From Verrucomicrobiota bacterium (GTDB lineage Bacteria > Verrucomicrobiota > Verrucomicrobiia > Chthoniobacterales > UBA10450), in NCBI GenBank assembly GCA_003218375.1, contig QHNH01000008.1:62001-126000 (forward strand): a stretch of DNA of 64,000 nucleotides. The letters run 5' to 3'. Positions 57,890 to 64,000 of the stretch are shown here, in pieces. Position 1 is the stretch's first letter. The number at the start of each line of letters is the position of its first letter. A program made the position numbers and the translations under genes. The notes under the pieces were generated by a model. It saw nothing but the letters and a program-made list of their open reading frames with translations, did no database searches and had not been told where the DNA came from.

Positions 57890-58719
57890 GCATCCGGCAT
57901 TTTCTCAGGGTCCTGGCTCGGTCGCGGTCATTGCGATTTTCGCTCGACGTCATGCGCGCCCGCACCCTGGCGCTCTCGGGTGTCCGCGGCCAGCCGCTGG
58001 CGAAATTGCGCTGGCGTGGCCGCGACGTTTTCTATCGCCCGGCGACTTCCGATCCTCTCGCCATTTACCAGGTGCTGCTCCGGCAACGCGGCAAAGCGGA
58101 ATATTACCTGCCGCCCGCGCTGCAGCCGGAAGTCATCCTCGATATTGGGAGCAACATCGGCGCTTCCATCCTGTTTTTTCACGAGCAATTTCCCGCGGCC
58201 AGGATTTACGGATTCGAACCGCACCCCGAGACTTTTCGAGTCCTGCAAAAGAACGTCGGCTCACTTCCTTCCGTCGAGGTTTTCAATTACGGCCTGGGCG
58301 CGGCTGACGCGAACATGTCAGTCCCGTTCGATGGTGCCGATTTCAGCCGCTTCATGTCGGAGGACAAAACCGCGGACTGGTCCGGGCCTCTGACTCCAAC
58401 GGCGTGCCAGCTTAAGCACGCCGGCGACGTTGTCAGAAATCTTGGCGTGACGAGAGTCGACCTGATCAAGATCGATTGTGAGGGCGCCGAGTACGCTGTT
58501 TTGACTGCGTTGCCGCCGGACCTGCTGCGCCAATGCAAATGGATCGTCGGCGAGATGCACGACGAGTCGGCTTTCCAATTACTGGCGCTGCTTGCCCCGC
58601 ATTTCGACTTCGATTTGAAGAAAAGAATGTTCGCGCCCTTCTTCCGTTTTCACGCCTGCAATCTCGCCTGCGTCCAGCAATTACGCGGCACTTTCGATCG
58701 CGATGCTCTCCAGCGGTAA
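57886..58719 (+). CDS. FkbM-family methyltransferase
   Basis: 277 residues. SAM-binding VILDIGSNIGASILFF (DIGSNIG 86-92) and the FkbM-specific LIKIDCEGAEYAVL. Family members O-methylate sugars or polyketides. Placed last in an operon with waaA, it may modify a surface glycan; this is inference. The ATG overlaps the waaA stop codon (ATGA). It converges on the S1/P1 nuclease gene with a 15-bp gap. Confidence 0.88.
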   Translation: MSIRHFLRVLARSRSLRFSLDVMRARTLALSGVRGQPLAKLRWRGRDVFYRPATSDPLAIYQVLLRQRGKAEYYLPPALQPEVILDIGSNIGASILFFHEQFPAARIYGFEPHPETFRVLQKNVGSLPSVEVFNYGLGAADANMSVPFDGADFSRFMSEDKTADWSGPLTPTACQLKHAGDVVRNLGVTRVDLIKIDCEGAEYAVLTALPPDLLRQCKWIVGEMHDESAFQLLALLAPHFDFDLKKRMFAPFFRFHACNLACVQQLRGTFDRDALQR

Positions 58720-58734
58720 AGTGCGCTTGTGCCG

Positions 58735-59652
58735 TCAGGGCCAAATCGAATTCAGGAGTGCGGCCAAACGATATCCGCCCCAAGCCGCTCTTTGCCGGAC
58801 GACCTTCAACGCTTTAGTCCTGTAGGCGGCGCTTGGCTGGCTGCCGTTTGTGATGCCATTGTAAACGGCACTTTTTGCCAGACCAAAGCTCTCGTTTGCC
58901 CACCCGGTAAAGTTGAACGGATCATTCAACTTCAAAGCCGGATCAGTCGCCGGATTGCCTTTCGTCACCAAAACCACGGCGGGCGGAATTTGACTCAGAG
59001 GTGGCGGCACATACTGCGGTGGCGGCCCGCCCTTCGGGAAACTTTCAATTCCGCCGTCCCAGTAGCTGTGCAGGTTAATGCTTCGCAGGTTCCCGTTCGA
59101 ATCGGTTATCTTGATTGTCATCAAATTTCCGCCGTGATCACCGCCGGGAAGGGCGTTGCTGACTCTGTCGGTGCAATGCAGCGGCTGATGGATATCGCCG
59201 ACAAAATGAATGATCAGCCGCAACGCCTGGGCTCGGGCATTCTTGTCGGTGCTCGTCTTGAGGATTCTTACATTGTCCCGAAGAGCCGTGACGATGTTGG
59301 GCGCAGGTATGGCCGGCAATGGCGTTCCATCGCTGGAGAACGGCTTGTCGATGAAGTGAAGCGGTTCAAAGGATTTGAAGGCTGGAATTGATCTGAGGTC
59401 GTCGGCCCAGTGCGCGGCGCTGACGAAGTGTTTGCTCTTCGCTGATACGGCGGACGGATTAATCGGGATGGCCAGCAGCGTTTTGACCTGCGCTTTCGCT
59501 CTCGGATTGAGTCGGTCGAACGCGATTTGCGCCGTGATCATGTGCCCGCCGGGTCCCCAACCGAGTGATACGGACGGCGCGCCGAAAATGAGGCAGCCGA
59601 CAACAATTGTGATTGCGTTTCTGAATACGCGGCGAGGCTTTGGGTTTTTCAT
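58735..59652 (-). CDS. Secreted S1/P1-type nuclease
   Basis: 305 residues. Signal peptide ends before W32, giving the mature N-terminal tryptophan (WGPGGHMITAQIAF) that, with H37, forms a zinc ligand in this family. Further ligands: AHWADDL, HFIDKPF, FVGDIHQPLHCTD, GGDHGGNL and LHSYWDGGI, all matching the trinuclear zinc site. It cleaves single-stranded RNA or DNA and removes 3' phosphates outside the cell. ATG 59652 gives a standard signal peptide. tRNA-Glu lies 134 bp upstream on the other strand. Confidence 0.93.
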   Translation of the reverse strand: MKNPKPRRVFRNAITIVVGCLIFGAPSVSLGWGPGGHMITAQIAFDRLNPRAKAQVKTLLAIPINPSAVSAKSKHFVSAAHWADDLRSIPAFKSFEPLHFIDKPFSSDGTPLPAIPAPNIVTALRDNVRILKTSTDKNARAQALRLIIHFVGDIHQPLHCTDRVSNALPGGDHGGNLMTIKITDSNGNLRSINLHSYWDGGIESFPKGGPPPQYVPPPLSQIPPAVVLVTKGNPATDPALKLNDPFNFTGWANESFGLAKSAVYNGITNGSQPSAAYRTKALKVVRQRAAWGGYRLAALLNSIWP

Positions 59653-59786
59653 AGGAGTTTTCTCCGGGGTTGGGACTGACCTCCATTTGCTAATCGAACC
59701 GCATCCGTTTGGACAAGAGGAAACCGCGGACCCGCAAATAACTTGCAACGTAGGGAGCCGCTTCTGATATTGCCCCCGCTTTTCCT

Positions 59787-59859
59787 GACCCTATCGTCCA
59801 GTGGCCTAGGACACCGCCCTTTCACGGCGGTAACACGGGTTCGAATCCCGTTAGGGTCG
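59787..59859 (+). tRNA. tRNA-Glu (anticodon TTC)
   Basis: 73-nt cloverleaf. Acceptor GACCCTA/TAGGGTC with discriminator G, D-arm with GTCCAGTGGCCTAGGAC, anticodon arm CCGCC-CTTTCAC-GGCGG (TTC), T-arm ACGGG-TTCGAAT-CCCGT. The 3' CCA is not encoded (GCGA follows). Confidence 0.97.
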
Positions 59860-60123
59860 CGATTTTCAGGCTAGCGGCGCTGTTTCATTTCCACTAAACG
59901 GCGTTAAGAAGCACAATGCCCCTTGGAACTCGCGGAATATTGTTTTGGAGAGAACCGCGTCCAGTTTTGTTCTTTCATCAGAAGTGCATACTGAATAACG
60001 TGGTCCTATGAGCCCCTCGGACCCTGCGAACTATTCCTGTCCAAAGGTTGCGCGCAGTCATTCGTTTGGTGATCCGCCAACGCGTCATACGAGACCGCAT
60101 TCGTCGGATCGGGAGAGGCCTTC
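59860..60123. other. Intergenic stretch of lower GC after tRNA-Glu
   Basis: A 264-bp gap. I see no gene, terminator or clear promoter. A 41-codon frame at 60008-60133 lacks support. Base composition falls from about 60 % to below 50 % GC from here to about 61260, which suggests acquired DNA next to the tRNA. Confidence 0.5.
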
Positions 60124-61011
60124 ATGGGATTGATCAGGCAATGCTCCGCGGGCATTGGCGAACTATTTCGTCGATTGTTCCACTCTATTGTTGAAGTTGT
60201 TTGGCTGGTAATTTGTTACGTTTATATCGCGTGGTGGACGATCAGCTCATTCGCCCGACGATTGCTCACGGAGTCGGCAATCATCGTTATCTTGCTCGCC
60301 AGCGGGGTTGTGTTTTTGGAGATTGGGAGTGAGGTTTTAAGTAAACACATTGAATTGATCCATTTGCCGCGATGGGCGGAAGTGTTGATTGTGTTGCTCG
60401 CTTTTTGGTTGGTTTATCAGCGTTATAAGGAGTTTCGACAGATTAAGAAAGAGTCGGTTTTTGCCACTACCGTCACGTGGCTTTTTGAGGAGATCGCGCA
60501 ACTGCACTTCGTTTCTGGCGAAGCAGGGAACTATCAAGCGCTGCAGAATTTCGTTCACAAGGTACTGATCGCGTTTGTGAACGTATATGAATCAAAGTAC
60601 CGGCCTCAAATAAACGTAATGCTACAAGAAGGCGATGGCCTATTGCGAATCCACTTTTTTGAACCTGTCAGTGCAAAGTATGAAGACGGTATTTCTTTTG
60701 CCGCCGGTGAAGGTGGAGCAGGTACCGCGTTTAGCGAAGGCATCAGCATTTATTTCCCTGCAATCCGATATCGTCACGGGATTAGCGTCGTTGACGAACA
60801 ATACGAGCTCTTGGAGACAGCTTACCGACACAGCGAGATCGAGAATTTCGCCAGCGTTATTTGTACACCCGTGCGATCCGGAGGAATTACTTTCGGAGTG
60901 CTAAACGTCGATTCAAAGCATCAGAATGCGTTCAACATGACCGATATTCACGTCGCGCAAGTCGCTGCTAGCGCCGTGGGAATGGCAATTGACAGGTACA
61001 GAAGCAGCTAA
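60124..61011 (+). CDS. Membrane GAF-domain protein
   Basis: 295 residues. Three hydrophobic segments (about 21-38, 50-66 and 81-98) precede a GAF-type sensor domain (about 130-292), with GDGLLRIHFFEPVSAKYEDG, FAAGEGGAGTAFSEG and VICTPVRSGGITFGVLNVDS. No output domain follows, so it may sense a ligand and act through a partner. Base composition is clearly lower in GC and richer in TTT/ATT codons than its neighbours. It lies beside tRNA-Glu. Confidence 0.82.
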   Translation: MGLIRQCSAGIGELFRRLFHSIVEVVWLVICYVYIAWWTISSFARRLLTESAIIVILLASGVVFLEIGSEVLSKHIELIHLPRWAEVLIVLLAFWLVYQRYKEFRQIKKESVFATTVTWLFEEIAQLHFVSGEAGNYQALQNFVHKVLIAFVNVYESKYRPQINVMLQEGDGLLRIHFFEPVSAKYEDGISFAAGEGGAGTAFSEGISIYFPAIRYRHGISVVDEQYELLETAYRHSEIENFASVICTPVRSGGITFGVLNVDSKHQNAFNMTDIHVAQVAASAVGMAIDRYRSS

Positions 61012-61024
61012 TAGTCTGCCCGTC

Positions 61025-61258
61025 ATGAAGAACGGCAGCCTCCCTAATTTTGTGAGTAACAATGTCTCGTCCGGCGTCAAGTGGAATCAATCTACTCGAC
61101 CCTTACGGCCTAGCACGGTCTCCCATTTCGCTGAGCGAATCTCAAAATACGTCCAGGCGGTTGAGCATCCATCGACAACGACTAAATTTGTCGATTTTTT
61201 GAGAATGATTCCCAAGGCTGCAAAACAAGGCTGGAATCGAAAGCTGCCGGATCGATAA
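61025..61258 (+). CDS. Hypothetical protein (77 aa) after the GAF gene
   Basis: 77 residues, no recognisable family. It has mixed polar composition and a short helical C-terminus (FVDFLRMIPKAAKQGWNRKL). It starts 14 bp after the GAF gene and shares its lower GC. It could be a genuine accessory subunit or an accidental frame. Confidence 0.4.
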   Translation: MKNGSLPNFVSNNVSSGVKWNQSTRPLRPSTVSHFAERISKYVQAVEHPSTTTKFVDFLRMIPKAAKQGWNRKLPDR

Positions 61259-61346
61259 GGGGACTTTGTCCTCCTCGGCCTAAACCACCGTTGTAACGCG
61301 CCTTTGCAGCCTGCGCGCGCGCGAAGAAGAGCGGCCATGAAGCGGT

Positions 61347-62000
61347 TTAGCGGAACGGCACACCGATCTCGCTGCCGAGCTGGGTGAGGAACTGCTTCAG
61401 GAACTCCGCGCGCTGCTGGGCGGCGGCGCGTCCGGCGGCGGTCTGCATCGTCTCCGCTATCGTCAGTAATTTGGTGAAGAAATGGTCGATGATGCTGGTG
61501 CGGTCATCGGCCACGCGGGTGACAGGGAACGGCTCGGAAAGATCGTAGAACGGCGTGCCGTTCGTGCCGCCGGTAATCAGGGTGCGGGCGATTCCCACCG
61601 CGCCCAGAGACTCGAGCCGATCCGCATCCTGCACGACCTTTGCCTCGAGCGTCCGCGGCGCTACCCGAGCGGAGAAACTGTGGGCCTCAATCGCGTGCTC
61701 GATCGCGGCGATATGCTGCGTGGGGTACCCGGCCGTACGGAGCAATGCGCCCGCGCGTTCAGCGGCGAGACGAGAGGCCGACGAGCGTTGCGGTGAATTC
61801 TTCGCGATCGACACGCAGTCATGCAGCCACGCGGCCGGCAACACGACCGCGAGATCGGCCCCCTCCGCCTCGGCAAGTTTCTTCGCATTCGCGACGACTC
61901 GCCTCACATGCCCCTCGTCGTGCGCCGCGTCACTCGCGCTCTGTTCTTCCGCGAGGAACGCCGCAAACCGGCCTTCCCACTCTGTTGTCGTCTCGATCAT
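61347..62000 (-). CDS. HD-domain phosphohydrolase (YedJ-like)
   Basis: 217 residues. The metal-binding HD pattern is HDEGHVRRVV (first His), AAWLHDC (HD), a helix with IEHAIEAHSFS, and VVQDADRLESLGAVGIARTL. This is the YedJ/YpgQ-type HD phosphohydrolase; substrates proposed for relatives are nucleotides. It is cytoplasmic. It is divergent from the desaturase gene. Confidence 0.9.
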   Translation of the reverse strand: MIETTTEWEGRFAAFLAEEQSASDAAHDEGHVRRVVANAKKLAEAEGADLAVVLPAAWLHDCVSIAKNSPQRSSASRLAAERAGALLRTAGYPTQHIAAIEHAIEAHSFSARVAPRTLEAKVVQDADRLESLGAVGIARTLITGGTNGTPFYDLSEPFPVTRVADDRTSIIDHFFTKLLTIAETMQTAAGRAAAQQRAEFLKQFLTQLGSEIGVPFR

Positions 62001-62082
62001 TACCCAATGTAGAACGTTAATGCGCGAAACTGGAATCAGGGTGGAATTTTGGGATCGTACCCGCTAACCTTTGAAGCTCGCC

Positions 62083-63072
62083 ATGCAAGGGACCTTCTAT
62101 TACGCCGAATTCGAACAGCCCCATCCGGAGCGAACGCGCGCAATCCTCAAGGCGCATCCGGAAGTCCGTTCCCTGATGGGCCGCAACCCATTCACGGCGC
62201 TGATCGCGTTGCTGGTAGTGGCGGTTCAAACCGCGATCGCCTTCGGGGTGAGCCGCCTCGGTCCCAACGGTTGGTGGGCCGGCCTTCTCCTCGCCTACGC
62301 GTTCGGCGCTTTCGCGAACCATTGCACCTACGTGATCATCCACGACGCCACCCATAATCTCGTCTTTCGCTCTCGAATCCTGAACAAGCTGGTCGCGATC
62401 GGCGCCGATTTGCCCAACCTCCTTCCAGCCGCGGTTTCCTTCGGGATTTACCATCTCAAGCATCATGCGCATCAGGGTCATTACGAAGTGGACGCCGATA
62501 TTCCCAACCAATGGGAGGCGCGCCTGGTCGGCGACAAGTGGTACCGAAAAGCGTTCTGGCTTTTCTTCTTCCCGATTTTTCAGCTGACGCGGCCGCCGCG
62601 CCTGAAAACGATCGCAATGTGGAATTCCTGGACGGTAGTGAACGTCCTTGCCGTCCTCGGCTACGGGCTCGCCGTTTTCTATTTCTGCGGCTGGGTCGGG
62701 CTCTGGTATCTTGGATGTTCGTTCTTCTTTTCCGTCGGCCTTCATCCGGTGGGGGCGCGCTGGGTGCAGGAACACTACACACTCGATCCGGATCAGGAGA
62801 CGTTCAGCTATTACGGACCGATTAACCGGGTGGCGCTCAATGTCGGTTACCATAATGAGCACCACGATTTCCCTTCCATCGCCTGGAATAATCTGCCGAA
62901 ACTTCGAGCGCTCGCCCCGGAGTTTTATGATTCATTGCGATCGCATTCTTCCTGGAGCCGGTTGCTGATCCAGTTTTTGTTCGACCGGCGCTACACCTTG
63001 TTTTCGCGCGTCGAGCGGTCGAACGATCTTCCTCCGATCGATTCCCGGTCCCCGCGTCTCGGTCTTGTCTGA
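62083..63072 (+). CDS. Fatty-acid desaturase, sphingolipid Delta4-desaturase (DES1)-like
   Basis: 329 residues, integral membrane di-iron enzyme. His boxes HDATHN (87-92), HLKHHAHQG (124-132) and NEHHDF (about 258-263). The alignment-style features of dihydroceramide desaturases are striking: EFEQPHPERTRAILKAHPEV, RSLMGRNP at the N-terminus, GLHPVGARWVQEHY, then SYYGPINRVALNVGYHNEHH, DFPSIAWNNLP and APEFYDSL. I infer desaturation of a sphingoid or long acyl chain; the actual substrate is not known. ATG 62083 is preferred over TTG 62071. A phosphotransferase/phosphodiesterase gene follows 34 bp later. Confidence 0.88.
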   Translation: MQGTFYYAEFEQPHPERTRAILKAHPEVRSLMGRNPFTALIALLVVAVQTAIAFGVSRLGPNGWWAGLLLAYAFGAFANHCTYVIIHDATHNLVFRSRILNKLVAIGADLPNLLPAAVSFGIYHLKHHAHQGHYEVDADIPNQWEARLVGDKWYRKAFWLFFFPIFQLTRPPRLKTIAMWNSWTVVNVLAVLGYGLAVFYFCGWVGLWYLGCSFFFSVGLHPVGARWVQEHYTLDPDQETFSYYGPINRVALNVGYHNEHHDFPSIAWNNLPKLRALAPEFYDSLRSHSSWSRLLIQFLFDRRYTLFSRVERSNDLPPIDSRSPRLGLV

Positions 63073-63106
63073 GTCGTCCGCCTCTTCCGGGGGGAGCGGC
63101 AATCTT

Positions 63107-64000
63107 GTGAGAAACGGGCGTAAAATTGCTCTCGGTCTGGTGCCGCTGGTGTTGCTGCTGGCCGCGATGCACAGCCTCGCGCCTGAAGCGAGGGATCGGG
63201 CCGCGAACCAGCATCGCGCTTTCGAGCCTTCGAAGCATTTTCGCATCGTTGTCTTCATTCTCGATAGCGCGGGGAAATCGGAAATGTTCGATCCGGCGTT
63301 GATGCCGTTTCTCAGCTCGCTGCAAAAATCGTCGCTTTCAGGGCGGTCGCGATCGTGCGCGGCGAAGGCGACGTTTCCGTGCATCAAGAGCATTTTCGAA
63401 GGGCGCGAAGCGACGATGGGAACGACGCTCCAGGATTTCTCCGCGTTCGCCTCGAGTCGCACCACCTGGCCGGCGTCGCTCGCGGCAATGGGCACGCGGC
63501 TGGTGGTCGCCTCCGATCACACGCTGAACCGGCTCTATCCGCACGCCTTCGTCGATGCGCTGAATTACGAGGACCTTCACGCGCCGCTCCTGGAACGGGA
63601 CGCGTTTGTTTACCGCAAAGCCCGGCAGTGGCTCGATGATCCCTCCATCGACGTGCTCGTTCTGCACATCATTGGGACCGATAAGGTCTCGCATGAATAT
63701 CCGGTCCGCGGTCCGGAGTACCGCCAGAAATACCGCGAGGTCGACGATTTCATCCGCGAAGTGAGCAATCGTCTCCAGCCGGACGATTATCTCTTCGCAA
63801 TCAGCGACCACGGCCACAATGAGCTGGGCGGCCACACCGAAGACGCGGCTTATCTCGCCCACGGTCCGGTCTTTCCCGCCGATGTTCACCAGGACTTGAA
63901 CGCCGAGGATTTGCTGTTTTTTCTAAGCGTGCCCTATGGTCTGCTGCTGCCGGCCAATTACGACGGACAGATCCGGTTTGATCTAACGCGACTCGCGCCA
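63107..64000 (+). CDS. Alkaline-phosphatase-superfamily protein, PIG-N/O-like (truncated at window edge)
   Basis: 298 codons from GTG 63107 are open to the right edge, so the protein is incomplete. A signal/anchor segment (about 6-24) is followed by the alkaline-phosphatase-superfamily core. VVFILDSAGKSEMFDPALMP holds the metal-binding Asp, KATFPCIKSIFEGRE the likely nucleophilic Thr, LHIIGTDKVSHEYPVRGPEY a second metal site, and ISDHGHNELGGHTED the Asp-His and His ligands. These match type I phosphodiesterases and GPI ethanolamine-phosphate transferases. Its place behind the sphingolipid-desaturase-like gene suggests lipid head-group work; inference only. Confidence 0.82.
   Translation, partial: MRNGRKIALGLVPLVLLLAAMHSLAPEARDRAANQHRAFEPSKHFRIVVFILDSAGKSEMFDPALMPFLSSLQKSSLSGRSRSCAAKATFPCIKSIFEGREATMGTTLQDFSAFASSRTTWPASLAAMGTRLVVASDHTLNRLYPHAFVDALNYEDLHAPLLERDAFVYRKARQWLDDPSIDVLVLHIIGTDKVSHEYPVRGPEYRQKYREVDDFIREVSNRLQPDDYLFAISDHGHNELGGHTEDAAYLAHGPVFPADVHQDLNAEDLLFFLSVPYGLLLPANYDGQIRFDLTRLAP

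Noticed and set aside
60008-60133. 41-codon frame before the GAF gene
   Set aside because: No ribosome-binding site, polar low-complexity composition and overlap with the GAF gene start; likely chance.
59787-61258. Integrated island with tRNA attachment site
   Set aside because: I could not find a second copy of the tRNA 3' end or an integrase, so I report only the composition anomaly.

Overview
This is a GC-rich (about 60 %) chromosomal segment from a Gram-negative-type bacterium. I infer Verrucomicrobiota, probably a soil Chthoniobacterales/Spartobacteria-like lineage. The pointers are LPS genes (waaA), a long IspG with an extra middle domain, a DUF5069 protein, and two secreted proteins ending in a tandem module with LSTR, RAIGPSL, GLAPTN and VEVYD signatures that I associate with that phylum. 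There is no rRNA, CRISPR array, recognisable transposase or phage. One tRNA (Glu, TTC) is present.

Layout. 1-7 kb: 5' part of gdhA, a DUF5069 protein, a Kir-type K+ channel, a ROK/polyphosphate glucokinase, a double-receiver response regulator and an acyl-CoA-ligase-like enzyme. 7-14 kb: the conserved string rpmE-prfA-prmC-murA, split by an accessory block (nucleotidyltransferase pair, fungal-type cytosine deaminase, large beta-helix exoprotein). 14-22 kb: nfo, a four-helix-bundle (S23/IVP-type) gene enclosed by inverted repeats, an AsmA-like protein, small membrane and Zn-ribbon proteins, a LysM protein and accA. 22-28 kb: alpha/beta-hydrolases, two ATP-grasp-like ligases, a GCS2 carboxylate-amine ligase and an M29 aminopeptidase, which together look like a small-peptide (amidoligase) biosynthesis neighbourhood. 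28-31 kb: kbl and tdh (threonine to glycine). 31-38 kb: cdsA-dxr-rseP-ybjQ-like-small ORF-ispG (phospholipid, MEP isoprenoid and envelope-stress functions). 38-44 kb: secreted and lipoproteins, including a 1385-residue exoprotein. 44-50 kb: typA, yebC and rho. 50-59 kb: glnE, rhomboid, a lipid kinase, and a tightly overlapped AsmA-rsmD-waaA-fkbM operon. 59-61 kb: an S1/P1 nuclease and tRNA-Glu followed by a lower-GC GAF gene. 61-64 kb: an HD hydrolase, a desaturase very like eukaryotic dihydroceramide Delta4-desaturases, and a truncated PIG-N/O-like phosphotransferase/phosphodiesterase.

The most unusual structure is a dispersed set of about a dozen hairpins. Their arms are short tandem repeats of 7-10 bp (for example AGCTCCA, AATGACG, TCGATTT, GGTTGAGA, ACAGGATT), with the second arm the inverted complement of the first. 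They lie between genes and also inside genes in frame (dxr, ispG; a single arm in prmC), and they supply starts or N-termini (nfo, the DUF4112 gene, an AsmA-like gene) or stop codons. At one locus the arms enclose a four-helix-bundle gene; a second locus with the same unit has no gene between the arms. I infer a mobile or spreading element with gene-bearing and gene-less forms and no known transposase. A second, separate class of intergenic palindromes (GTAGCCGC, GTAGGGACG, CCCTCACCC types) also contributes stop codons to flanking genes.
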